A stretch of DNA of 64,000 nt from Plumapathes pennacea (lineage: Eukaryota; Cnidaria; Anthozoa; Antipatharia; Myriopathidae): NCBI GenBank assembly GCA_964036295.1, contig OZ038463.1, positions 11,585,274 through 11,649,273 on the forward strand, read 5' to 3'. Shown in pieces: positions 50,032-61,896 of the stretch. The notes beneath the pieces are model-generated. The model was given only the letters and a program-made list of their open reading frames with translations. It was not told the origin of the DNA and ran no database searches. Both the position numbers and the translations under genes were made by a program. The first letter of the stretch is position 1, and each line of letters begins with the position of its first letter.

Positions 50032-53000
50032 TTAATGATGCTTTTTGTGAAGTTTTGCACGCTTAATCGCACTGAGAATATTTTTGTTTAAGGGCGCATG
50101 GAGACCGGCTGGGGTACGTTGTTTTGGCTTATCTCTGTATCCATTTTTTGGTACAGTTGCGCAGTATACTGCTCTGTCGAAGCTTCCTTGCTGAACGTTG
50201 GTCGGAAATTTACCGATAAAATTTCCCTGGGGTTTGTATCGTCCCACGATGTAGGCGCACTTCATGCCATCCCTCGTCGCTTCTGCTCTGCCAATACCGA
50301 GCTCCGTGCTTTCTTTCCAGACCACCTGGGTGAAATGAAGAACTCCGCCACCCTGGATTCCTTCGACTCCAAACTGGTACCCAGGATCGCAAACTTCGTT
50401 GTACCTATATATAACACAGACGAAGACCGATTTAGGTGGCTCCATAGGTTTTTTCGCTACATTTGTTTCTATTTTTGTTTATAGTTAATGTTTCGAAAGG
50501 TCTGTCGCGTATACGTTTTAATTTTGTTACTCTATGAGGGTCTTTTTCCACATTTTCAAACTTCCTGCTCTATTTTCTGGAGTTCTCTTTGGTGAATTTT
50601 TCTGATAATTTTTAGTATCTTTAAGAATTTATATAAAGTAAACATAGCTGTGAAAAAATAGTTAAAGGATTTAAAGGAGCGGATTCCGAACTAATTGGCA
50701 ATTTATGTTTTTTGCAAATAAAAAAAAAAAACTGCTTAATGAATTTCCATTAAAACCAAATATGACAAGACCGGATGTAATAAGCGTTTGCCTGAAAAAA
50801 TTAAGACACATTCATCGAAGGAAACTTGAGAAAACAGCAAAGAGAAATTTGATATTTTACGTGCGTATTGTACTGCAAAAATAATAACTCGACAAGATTG
50901 ACAAGTGCACCTAAGTTAGCCGTGGTGTCCTTGCGCGTGAAAACGAGCTGTACGAAACCAGCCCTTGATGTCAAGAAGACATACCTTGATGTGCAAGCAG
51001 CTAAACGGATTTATGACCCATCGAATATTTCCCCCCGCGCGTGATTGGTAGAATCGTGACACGTGACCGAATAACGTCCGCTCGTGAGCGGACGTTATCA
51101 GCGAATAACCCCCGCCTGGCGAACACAGTTCTATTTATTTAGTCACAAAAATCATTACAAGACGACTACTGAGAAGGACATCAATTTATTGGTCGAAAAT
51201 GCAGTTCCAGAAAGCACCAAAAAGCTTCACAGTTTCCGCGCCGTTATTTGCGGTGCGAGAGGAAATATTTGAAGGATAATAAAGACAATAAACTACTTTT
51301 AGCTTCGGAAATATGCACGGATAATTGTCCTTGGACATTATCTGTTCGCTTCCCGGAACAGATAATATCCTCGGACAATTATCCGTGCATATTTCCTCGC
51401 CAAAAGTAGTTTATTGTTTATATCTTTTGCATTGATATAGCAAGCCGATTATGAAACTGAAACTACATCATCCAACTGCCATATCAGGACTGCGTTTGAA
51501 ATATAATTTGGTGGAAGGAAGAGCACCGTGTGTGTACTTGACTAGTAGTATGACCGTAATAAATAACAACTATTAAAGAAAACAATACACCTTTACCAGT
51601 TTGTGATAGCCTCGGTCATCGACTGTGCTTTATTAGTTGAGCAGCCATAGGACAAGTTTTCTCCCTGACCAGGTCGTTCTGCATCTTGTGAGTGCTTCAT
51701 ATTTCCAGACGTGGCAATTTTCTGTGCGTAGGCGGCAGCGGCATCACTCATCTCTCGATTAAGAGTCATCGGAGGAGAGTTATGAACAGCTCGGAACTTG
51801 TTGTGAAGATCAAGAGCTTCTGTCTCTTCAGGGGAGGAAGAACCTAATAAAAAAATGTAAGAATAATTAGGTAATTTAATTAAATGTATCAAAATAGTTT
51901 CATTTGAAGAGACCAAGAGAGCCGATCCTGTAACCAACAATAACTTTCAAAATTTAGTTTTAAATTTGTTAGATAGGTTCAGAACCAGACAATTACATAC
52001 AGCAGTTATTTACTGATGCAGATCTTGGAATAAATAGATGTTAAGAAATGGTGTGTGTGGAGGATCGTTCTCTTATTTATCCTCCCTGACTGTACCGTGC
52101 TAAATATAATCATGTGTTTCATTTTTTATATACAAATTGCAACTTTGTTGCCCACCAGTTCCAGGAGTTCCCGTAGAACTTGGGGAAATCGGGCTGGTCG
52201 TCGCAGAAGGCACGGTTGTTCCTGAAGGAGGGTTTGTGGAGGATGTAGGGGTAGGCAACCCTGGTGCCTGGCCTGCCCCTGGAAGAGATGGGGAGGCTCC
52301 CATCTCTATGTGGATGTCCATTGTGGTTCCGCCGCCTCCAGTGTTCCACTTACCCTGCCCAGTAATTTTGAAAGGCACTCCATTCACCTGTCCAACAGAA
52401 CTTCGTTGTTGATTTCCTGAGTAAATTAAGAAATGCATGTTTGCTGAATCAGGGATACAAACTTTCTTTCTAAACTTGTGATACTACGGTGGTTTTACAC
52501 TTAAGAAGTTTTGCGCATTGCTCATCTGCAGTCCGGTAATCTCCAAGCGAAGCGAGGGTAATAATCACGACGCTAATGCAGCAAAATCGCCTTATATGAA
52601 GACTCCAAGCGTGTCGCCATCTCGAAATTTAATGATCGTGTGTGTGTGTGTGTGTGTGTGTCAGGTACGACTTTTTTTTTTAGGCCAGGTGCCTAAGGCA
52701 ATGACGCAATAATTATCGACTAGCGTCTCCGCCTCGGAAGGAAAACATATTTGAACAAAGCAATAATTGTACGTTACTGCGTTCACGAAAATGAATTTGA
52801 AAAAATGGAAAACTTGGAACAGACCGGTCTCGCGAAGCTCTTCTTCAAAAGAGAAGGGAACAAGCACGGGCAAGGCAAAATTGTGAAACGATCGAACAGC
52901 GCCAAATACGTCTAGAGAAAAGACGACAAAGATGTTATAACCGACAGCATCATAAACGGAAGCGTGCCAAATAAACGGCTCCGCAAAGGGAACAGCGCTT

Positions 53001-54498
53001 GAAAGTAAATTAATCGAGAGCTTCAGACGCCGTTTTGTTTTAAACTCAGATACTTATTCAGAAAGGACAAGCAACAAAGGTTAGTCAGTGGAAATCGAAC
53101 AATCACCGTGACAAATATATTCTACCCGTATCTAGTAACTCGATTACTTCAAGAATGTATTAGAATCTGTATGCTAATCATTTTTCCTCGAAGTATTGTT
53201 TTATTACGCTTCTGTCGCCAGTTTCGGCTACCGTATGTATTGGCTCAGAGCAATCGGAACTTGGAGTCTTGATTGATTTAGTCAGATGTCTTATTTTTTC
53301 TTTCAAGAATAACTCTGTTACAAATGCTGTAATCTGACATGCGGTGATTGCAGCGAGAATCGTTCACAAGCCCTTAGAAGTATGACTAGGTATGAAGCCC
53401 GTGTATAATTTGAAGTAAACCGTTCAAGTTTTGCTTTGATTCTGGGAGAAATCATGCTGTTTTGAGCGGGTTCACATACAAAACAATTCGAGCTCGTTAA
53501 ATATGCATGCCTGAGTCCAGAGTAAAACAAATCGCACAGGAAGCCTATTTAATTGTACTGCCTATGAATTCAAAATTGGAAAATCAGTGTTCAGACGGCC
53601 GACCAACTTCAAAATTTGAGTATTAAATTTTGAGAACGTGCTTAGCAGACTGTATGAATTAATTTGACTTGCCGACCGTGGGAAATACGTACTTCGTCAC
53701 GCAATCGACTCTTTTTTCAACGCAAAAGTATAACACACACCATTCTTTTTCTCCTTCCTTTGCGTGTAGAACTTGACTTCGAAGAAAAGATTGCAAAACA
53801 AAGGCTACTCTTGTTGGGAGTACCAAAGTAAAAGTCCCATCAATGGCAGAACGAGGGTATCTGTTATTATCGTATTTCTTGTAGAAAACTAAAACTAACA
53901 AGTGTTGTCGCAGATGCTGGGATTTACGTTAGCATGGTTGGAGAGGGTCTACCCTCGCTAGAACTCGCTAGAACTGTTTTGTTTGATAAAATTCAAATTC
54001 TTGGTTTTAATTAAAAACTTAAACTGGAGCACGACCTATAAACCTAGGACTCTCGACCTATAAATTTGTTTCAGACAGCTGAATTATCTCCGAGCAATCG
54101 AGGCTTCTGTTAACCGAATTTAAAAAATCGGTGTCGAAATCGCCTTCCTGATTGTGCAAAACTGTTTAAGTCACGATTCTAATTGTATCTATCTTTGCTT
54201 GCAAGGCGTCTCGGATGGTTAAAAACGTCATCCAATAAATGCCAGAAACGACAAAATCCGAAGAAAAAAAACTTGTACTTATAAAATCCTTGAAGAGATT
54301 TCCGAAAAACCTTTAAAGATTGCTGGCAACCATCCCGCCCCGTCCTTGCGGTCGGAGGGCTTAAAGGAACAGTTCGCTTCTATCAAAACGTTGAACGACA
54401 GTGACAACATCGCTACCTGCATGGGCGGCGCCAATTGGTTCAAGCGATAAAGAAAGCCAAAACAGAAGCACTAAGAATGGTAAAAACATTGTCCTCAT
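50032..54498 (-). CDS. CAP/SCP-domain secreted protein E
   Basis: Four minus-strand exons: 54417-54498, 52144-52416, 51597-51843, 50032-50404, giving 324 residues. Layout is as in CAP D: signal peptide (MRTMFLPFLVLLFWLSLSL), NGVPFKITGQGKW module with Pro/Thr/Ser linker, and a CAP domain with HNKFR (His132), GENLSYG and LHFTQVVW (His224). The C-terminus is basic (KRAKLHKKHH). The exon 2 donor is weak: A|gttgca where D has G|gtgaag. Exon 2 is phase 1-1, so skipping would keep the frame. Intron 1 contains a Helitron (52540-53884) and intron 3 a palindrome-ended element. A polyadenylation signal (AATAAA on the minus strand) lies near 49860. It is the duplicate partner of CAP F. Confidence 0.87.
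51030..51420. mobile_element. Palindrome-ended element in CAP E intron
   Basis: Opposite-strand relative of 42937-43600. It has the perfect palindrome AACGTCCGCTCGTGAGCGG and complement at 51072-51098, CCCCGCCTGGCGAA, and at the right end a palindrome (51288-51418) with arms around AATATGCACGGATAATTGTCC. Confidence 0.65.
52540..53884 (+). mobile_element. Non-autonomous Helitron, copy 3 (degraded)
   Basis: Starts TCTCCAAGCGAAGCGAGGG and ends ATTATCGTATTTCTTG, aligned along its length with the copies at 32849 and 38841 but with more substitutions. It has a (TG)n expansion near 52640 and its charged frame is disrupted. It lies in intron 1 of CAP E. Confidence 0.7.
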
Positions 54499-54758
54499 TT
54501 GGTTGAATCTGCGAAGATAAAACTGTGAAAGAAAACATATGAACAAAAATATAGGCACAGTGCAGACACTATATATAGTTAGATAAACCAACAGTTAAAT
54601 ATATAATTAGTTATAACTAAACTGTACAGGCATACAAACACAAACAGAGTTTACACAGTCGCAGGCCCACAGATTAATAAAATATCTATGATACTGTACG
54701 TGCGTTATAATATCCTCACGCTACCCTCGTGTATTCCATCATCACGCGTGTTTAGATA

Positions 54759-55891
54759 TACATCTTATTCGATGGTTTAGCGCGTAATACGGGCCGGTAT
54801 TTTACGAGTTGCTCGTATTTTTCCGAGCCCCGCCGCGGGGCGAGGAAAAATGCGAGTAACGAGTAAAATGCCGGCCCGTATTACGCGCTAAACCATCGAA
54901 TGAGGGATTTATTATATGACTGTGACGTAGTTTTACCTTTATATAAAATATACTTCAGCAAACATAAAACAGAGACTTCGAGCAAAACTGTTTTCATTCA
55001 ATCCCAGGCAAAATGTACGGCGCACACTCATTTACACAAAGATTCACTTACAGCTTCCAATCCGGTCATCGATTTAAAAATCTTGACAGAGAAAATTAAA
55101 GAAGTTATGCCACCAAATGATCGAAGTTCAATTCAGATTAAATGTGCTGAGATAAATGCGCTGGAGACGAAAATGCTTGCTTCGACAGAATAAATATTCA
55201 GCGAACAAACGTGCTTCGAGCGGTTGAAATCAATCACTTCGCTTAAACTTTTAACCATTTTTGTTCTTCAATATCAAGCAACTTTGTACTCAAAACAGGG
55301 TTTTTATTTTCTCGGAGTAGTTAAGCAATAAACACAAGAACAGAGCCAGCGAATGTGTACGTTGAAGAATCTGAAACTTTCATAACACAACTAGGATTTT
55401 TACCGCCGACCCGTTGTCAAGTTATAGATTATTAACAACTCACCGATTTCCTGCCTGGTTGTAGAAAGTTTAAGACCCCTTCCAGCAAAGGAACCACTCA
55501 AAACAGTGTTCGTACACGGCGAAAATCATTTTGCAGTGTTTACAGTGACGGCATCGTGCGGAAAACTTTACGGAGTCAGAACTGCCGTTTGTCCATGGCG
55601 ATTGTTCGCTTTCCACCAACTGAAACTGTGCTTTCTCTTCCTTGACAAATTATCCAGTAACCGTTTCTTTCGATGGAAGGGACTTGTATCTGAAAAGTCA
55701 TAGACTTTCGTTGCACCGTTTTACCTTGCACTCAGAAAAATCTTTGATTCATTTGTGATACGCGCGCGTCTAAACCGGTCAAACCGGTTTTCTACAGTGT
55801 AATACGGATTTGAAGTGTGTAATACGCTCCCGTACCGGCACTCTTTTGCGACCTTATATGGTAAAACTACGTCACAGTCATATAATAAGAA
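54759..55891. mobile_element. Insertion with palindrome at one end, with empty site
   Basis: The flanks GCGTGTTTAGATA and CTATTATTACACGGGAAAGCG are adjacent at about 62355 in the CAP F upstream region, so this 1.1 kb stretch is an insertion. The left end is a palindrome (54764-54900) with arms CTTATTCGATGGTTTAGCGCG and complement. Directly inside it lies a 29-base inverted repeat (starts TTATTATATGACTGTGACG, 54909-54938) whose mate is at 55859-55888. The open frame 54900-55193 begins inside the repeat and has no known domain. Confidence 0.8.
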
Positions 55892-56200
55892 GCTATTATT
55901 ACACGGGAAAGCGTTATATATTTCTTAAATATTGTTGAACTGTACCTCCTGGGTTCTGGGGTCGCCAACAACAAATAATATCAACTAAGCTGACAACTAT
56001 GTCTATTTCTTCGCATGTTCTCAGTGTTTTCCCAAAGCCTCTCGTGTTTAGATGAGGTTATTATTACACGGAAAAGCGTTATACAGTATATTTCTTAAAT
56101 ATTGTTGAACTGTACCTTCTGGTCTTTGGTCGTCAACGACAAATAATCTCAACTAAATTGACAACTATGTCCATTTCTCATTTCTTCTAGTTACTTTATG
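55892..56200. repeat. Direct duplication of about 150 bp
   Basis: Two consecutive copies beginning TTATTATTACACGG(G/A)AAAGCG and continuing TTTCTTAAATATTGTTGAACTG, starting near 55893 and 56050. It lies upstream of CAP E. The first part recurs at about 62362. Confidence 0.8.
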
Positions 56201-57135
56201 ATGAATGGCGTAACATTTAGTACACTCGAGGGTCACAGAACAAAGAGATGAATGCGTTTAAGAAGTTGCATTCTAGCCATACTCGAAATGCCATGAGACA
56301 CCTTTTAACCAAATTATGAAATAAAAAGTAAGCTGACAGAGTGGGGCAATACAACTGAAGTGTTCCAATACTTACTTTTTTTTCTGACGACTCTGTTTCT
56401 TAAGGTCCTTAACAAGAGTGCTGTTGGCGAAATGTTACGGTCTTCTAGCTCTTAGAATTTTTCTGGTTGTATGAACCGACGGTGATGAAATGGTAATGTA
56501 TTACCTGTTAAGTTCAAGACCTTCTCTAAAACTGTCCACCCAGATTTGTTCATTTTTGACTCCAAAAGGGTTGTATAAGACTACATGAATTTTTTAGGTA
56601 GTTTCCTAAAATTTATCTTTATCTCAAAGATCCAACGACTATAAGTAATCCAAAAAGAGATGTTGAGTGAAGAGGATGGGTCAGACTTCGATTACGTCAG
56701 ATCTCGATTACGTACCGAGTTGTACATTGGCTTTGCGCCGGGTAGAGAGAGTGGGATACAATAACAAAAGACCGATCCTTGCGCAGTATGTGCTCCCGGC
56801 TAAAATAAGCCGCGAATAACTGTTTTTCCCGTTTATACGAGCATGTTCGAGTCTTAGCGAAGACGCGTCTTGAATAAGAACAGCTCAAAACCCTAGTCTA
56901 AGATGAGACGCGTCTTAATAAGACGCGGCTTCCGTAAGACACGAACAAGGGTTTTGTATCATTTATACATTAAGACGCGCCTTATTTCTCTTGTATAAAC
57001 GGCCCTATTAAGTCATAGTACTTTCCGCCGCGGGCCGCCTGAAGCTTTCATTAAATTGGTTGCCGTTCACTCAAAAACGAGATACTACTATTACAGTGAA
57101 AATAAAGTGGGTCCATGTAAGAAGAGCATCTCATA

Positions 57136-57288
<153 letters not shown>

Positions 57289-57750
57289 GGACTCACGAGG
57301 CGCTTCGCCGAGTTGATTGCCGCCAAATTATTTGCTATGTATTTGTAATCATTATCTCTTGTAAATATCCCAGATAAAACAACAAAAAGACACTGCATAC
57401 CAAAGCCACGACATAATAACTACTTAAAAAAAAATCTGAATTGGACGAAGGAATTTACGATCTTAGTTTATATTTATGACATTTGGGTTTTATTTGGGAG
57501 AGGACAGTCAAATTAATTTCATAAAAGAACTGACAGAAAGTAATCTAACAAATCACATGTTTGTAGTTGCCCGGTTATCCTACTATAGTGAAAATTATAC
57601 GAAAGCGTAGCTTCTGGGCCGTGAAAAACAACCAATTCGCAACCAAAAGATTCCCAGGATTCACAGCAAGAAATGTGCCACAGCTGACTAGACTTTACCT
57701 TAACCGGATCCCAGCAATAAAGTTTCGGTTTACCGTCGTCCATGCAAAAA

Positions 57751-58240
57751 ATTAACAACACAGTAAAAGCTTTAATTTCAGTAACATGTTTGATGTATTT
57801 TGTCATAAATTTAACCTATATTTTCATTCTGAGCTCGAGTAAAAATGTTATTCAGTTTCTATAATTTACATTTGTCACCTTGGTAACATGTTATAACATT
57901 ATTTAGGCCCGGGTCAAACGTTGATCTTCTGCTCGGGTTAATTCTCGATCTTAGCATACGTCTAACTCAATGCAAATTAGCTCAAACAATGGTTTCTGTT
58001 AAATAATTTGCATCGAGTTCGACACATGCTAAGATCGACGCTTAACCCAGGCCTTACTGATTACTTTACATGAGCCAAACTTAATGCAAATTTGATGAAA
58101 CAATTATTTTTGCGCATTTACACTGAGTTCGGCTCTTGTGAAGTACGACGTTTAACCCGGGCCTAATTTTTTATTCGAGGATGTGCTTTTCGCGTGTAAT
58201 TCTACTGAACGTGTTCATTGAACTAAATCCCAACAAAATG
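57751..58240. repeat. Duplicated piece of P4HTM gene 2 first intron
   Basis: Matches 48374-48872 (inside intron 1 of P4HTM gene 2), including the MITE at 57902-58166. Homology then jumps to 49794 and continues through the 3' flank of CAP E. About 0.9 kb with P4HTM exon 1 is missing here. This shows that CAP F arose from a block containing CAP E and its neighbour. Confidence 0.82.
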
Positions 58241-58490
58241 GTGGTACATTAGACATTGTCCAGTAGGCGGGGAACATGAAAATGCGACGGTAATTTAAAT
58301 CACTTTTATTTAAGCCTCCATCACACAACAAATGGATTTTATAAACCAATCCATGCTAATCTAGCATCTCAAATGAATGAGATATTTGTCTTCTTCATAA
58401 TGAATTTAATACTTCATCCAATAAAATTCGCCGAATAATTAGGTGTTAATAGCAAAGGATACTCATAAAGAAGTGATATGCATGGTCAAG

Positions 58491-61400
58491 TTAATGGTGC
58501 TTTTTCTGAAGTTTTGCATGCTTAATCACACCGGAATTTTTTTTGTTTAAGGGAGCATGGAGACCGGCTGGGGCACGTTGTTTTGGTTGATCTCTGAATC
58601 CACTTGATGCAGTTGCGCAATATTCTTCTTTGTTGAAGCTTCCTTGCTGAACGTTGCGCACATAATCGTTTCCTGTATTGAGATTTCCCAGAGGTTTGTA
58701 TCGTCCCACGATGTAAGCGCACTTCATGCCATTGCTCGTCACTTCTGCTCTGCCAATACCGAGCTCCAGGCTTTCTTTCCAGACCACCTGGGTGAAATAA
58801 CCAGTTCCCGGCTGTCTTCCATCTACTCCAAACTGGTAACCAGGTTGGCAAACTTTGTTGTACCTATATATAACACAGAAGAAGACCGCTTAAGGCTGAG
58901 TAACTATCAACAGGAGCCCCTGCTATCCACGGTATCTTTTGCATTAATATAGCAAGCCGATTATGACGGTTATGAAACTGAAACTACACCATCCAACTGT
59001 CACATAAGGACTGCGTTTGAAATATAATTTGGTGGAAGGAACAGCACCCGTGTGTATTTGCCCCATGGCCAGCCCAGTATAACCGTATAGTGAAAAAAAA
59101 AAAAAAAAAAAAAAGAGCATGACTTCACCTATTAATACATCTATTTTTCATATATTGCACGTTCGGAAGTATGTATTGTTGGTTGTAATATAACTGGTAG
59201 ATGACTTTATAGATTCAAAGCGTAATGAGCAGCCTTTTAACCCTCGAGGGAAGTAGCCGCAAAGTTATACTCCCACCACCGCACAGGATGGATCACTTGC
59301 CTCCGCACTGCCCGTCCCACCCTCCCCCCACATATTTTTACTTGGGCAATCGAAATATATCCGCCAGTCCAAATACTCCCACTTTACTTGTGTGCTATAG
59401 CATGTGAAGACGTAGTGTCTTTTATTTGAATGCCAGTAATAGGCCTGAGTAAGGTCAAATTTCTCTTTCCGTGATAACAAATGTCAGTTCGTCTAATATT
59501 GCATGCACACAAAATAACAACTATTTCTTAGTAACAAAACAATATAACTTTAATTACCAGTTTGTGACAGCCTCGGTCATCGACTGTGCTTTATTATGTG
59601 AGCAGCCCATGGACAGGTTTTCTCCCTGACCAGATCGTTGTGATTTTTCTGAGTGCTGCATAGTTCCAGAGGCGCCAGAGGCGGCAATTTCCTGTGCGTA
59701 GGCGGCAGCGGCATCACTCATCTCTCGATTAAGAGTCATCGGAGGAGAGTTATGAACAGCTCGGAACTTGTTGTGAATATCAAGAGCTTCTGTCTCTTCG
59801 GGGGAGAAAGAGTCTAATAAAAAAAATGCAAGATTAATATATTAATATAATTAAATGCATCAGAATAGTTTCAATTTGAAGAGACCGCCATTTTACGTAG
59901 TCAGCCGAGCCACGAAATAATCTTCTCCTCAGTTATTTTAAGACCCTGAGTGCTGGTCCGGCCGGGGTTCGAACCCGCGACCTTCCGCACGAAAGACCGG
60001 CACTCAACCAACTGAGCCAACCGGTCGGCGGCTTACGTCATCGCATAACACGTAATAATATGAAGCAATCAACGTGTGCTGATTCGTAACCCAGACGAAA
60101 ATATGAAAATGACACGGCCTCAAATTTAAAGCTCGTCAGGGCCACGCCCGGCGAGCAAAAAATCGGTGTCGAATATCGCCTTCCTGATTGTGCAAAACTG
60201 TTTGAGTCACGATTCTAATTGTATCTATCTTTGCTTGCAAGGCAGTCTCGGATGTATTCTGTACTTGCGTATAGAAGTTGTCTCAGCGAATTTTTTAATT
60301 TCACCTTGTCCACTTTAACAGAAATTGCCAGTTAATAATGAGCTCGAAAAAAAAACCCGTCACCGGCAAATACATAAAATTCCAGAAAAATGTAGGACTG
60401 ATGTATTCGAAGATGGCATTTCACATTCCGTCTGTGGGGGAGCGCTGCATCCAATAAGCCCTTTGTATCAGACTGGTGACATAACCAAAACCACCTCGTG
60501 TATAAAAATTCATCACCACAGCCTTCCTGAGTGCCAGAAATGGCAAAGAGTTTCAAAAAATATGCAGAATTGCAAAAGTGCAGGTTCATAGCATAAAGGT
60601 GAAGTAATACGGGCAACATTTTCTTGCATTCCAACTTGTCGCGTGCAACAAAGTTGCGTAGCAAGTTCCGGAGTGTGTTACTACCTACGCACGCAACAAA
60701 ATTTCGTGTTGGCATGTTGCGGCAACATGTTGCAAAAAGCAGGCTCGGCTTCTACTTTTTAACATGTTACCGCAGCTAGCAACACGAAATTTTATTGCAG
60801 AACAAGTTGCGTGCATAGGTAGTAATACGTGCAACAACAGGCCGCAACTTGATACACAACTTTGTTGCACGACAAGTTGCAAGAAAATGTTGCCCGTAAT
60901 ACTTCACCTTAACATGCATCAAACTTGCATGGCAGGACTTGAAAGTTCAGAAACTATTAAGAATATTTGTATTGGACTACGTGCAGTTACTGGGATGCAA
61001 GGCCTTGCGTCCCAGCAAACTTGTCCCATACAAATTTGCATCCACTTGTGAATCATTTTTAGTAAAAGAAAGCGCAGCCTGGGAACAAGGAATACTAGAT
61101 AGAAACCGCAATACGGCACAGTTTTTCCGAAAAATGTCTCGTATTCACGTTACGTGACGAAATATCTCCGTGCTATCACCACTATGAGTTGTATGTTGAT
61201 CAAAATGTGCACCGTTAAGCATATTTAGTGATAGATGCGACCCCACAAAAATTATTGGCTCCAAAATATTGCTCATCCGAAAATGTATGAATGAAAATAA
61301 CGCGGAGGGGGTCATCCCCTTACTGTTCATTTTGGACAGTGAGGAAAGATCCAATCAGGCACATTTCTTTTCCCATATTACAATATTTAGATGGAGGTTG

Positions 61401-61896
61401 ATGGAGTCATGTCAATTTAGCGTGTAACTTACTACTAAATTGCACCAGAGTTTGTAAAATTTCAAAATGCACTCGCGGTGCAAATTATTAATTGCACTCG
61501 CACCATTACTTGGTTACCTCCCAGGGGTTTTTGCTATTTATATAATGTTTTTTAAGATATTTTATTTTCATTTTTAGCCTGTTACATTCTACTTTGAGGA
61601 TTTTGGCGATACGTGGGGTTAAAGAAGTCATCTAATAAATGCCAGAAACAACAAAATCCGAAGAAAAAAATTGTACTTTTAAAACCCTTGAAGAGATTTC
61701 CGAAAAACCTTTAAAGATTGCTGGCAACCACCCCGCCCCGTCCTTGCGGTCGGAGGGCTTAAAGGAACAGTTCGCTTCTATCAAAACGTTGAACGACAGT
61801 GACAACATCGCTACCTGCATGGGCGGCGCCAATTGGTTCAAGCGATAAAGAAAGCCAAAACAGAAGCACTAAGAATGGTAAAAACATTGTCCTCAT
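58491..61896 (-). CDS. CAP/SCP-domain secreted protein F, linker lost
   Basis: Three minus-strand exons: 61815-61896, 59558-59813, 58491-58863, giving 236 residues with matching phases. Exon 1 is the same signal peptide exon as in CAP E. The NGVPFKI/linker exon found in A, B, D and E is not seen anywhere between 59814 and 61814. Because that exon is phase 1-1, its loss leaves the frame intact. The CAP domain has HNKFR (His41) and GENLS. The signature reads GYFTQVVW, with Tyr135 replacing the conserved cavity His. Three extra residues (ASG) lie before the GTMQHS segment. It is predicted to be secreted, shorter than its relatives, with an altered cavity. Upstream homology to E continues to about 62360. 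Confidence 0.82.
59888..60031 (-). mobile_element. tRNA-derived SINE
   Basis: On the minus strand an A-box-like TGGCTCAGTTGG (60008-60019) and a B-box-like GGTTCGAACCC (about 59964-59976) have tRNA spacing. They are followed by a non-tRNA body to about 59888. The tRNA arms do not pair cleanly, so it is not a working tRNA gene. It lies in the CAP F intron where CAP E has none. Confidence 0.75.
60322..60591 (+). other. Possible orphan coding exon
   Basis: An open frame of about 89 codons follows an acceptor-like cactttaacag and ends in TAG. The predicted peptide has five cysteines (ECQKWQ, NCKSA near the end) and unbiased composition, unlike the repeat-derived frames nearby. No upstream exon or family is recognised. 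It may be a gene fragment carried by the insertion, or chance. Confidence 0.2.
60596..60910. mobile_element. Foldback MITE, ends AAGGTGAAGTAATACGGGC
   Basis: Both ends carry AAGGTGAAGTA(T)TACGGGCAAC in inverted orientation. The arms continue inward through TTTTCTTGCA and several GCAACAAAGTTG-like short palindromes. About 315 bp, non-coding. Confidence 0.85.

Larger units (their letters stand above)
60260..61614. mobile_element. Insertion in CAP F intron relative to CAP E
   Basis: The sequence on either side (CTTGCAAGGC..TCTCGGATG and TCATC(C/T)AATAAATGCCAGAAAC) is almost contiguous in CAP E at about 54205-54250. About 1.35 kb was therefore gained here, or lost in E. It contains a foldback element (60596-60910) and a possible exon (60322-60591). 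No terminal repeats are visible at its edges. Confidence 0.5.

Noticed and set aside
54900..55193. 97-codon gene upstream of CAP E
   Set aside because: It begins within the inverted repeat of an insertion absent from the CAP F locus and has no known domain.
59950..60031. Working tRNA gene
   Set aside because: A and B boxes are present, but acceptor and anticodon arms do not pair well and a SINE body follows.
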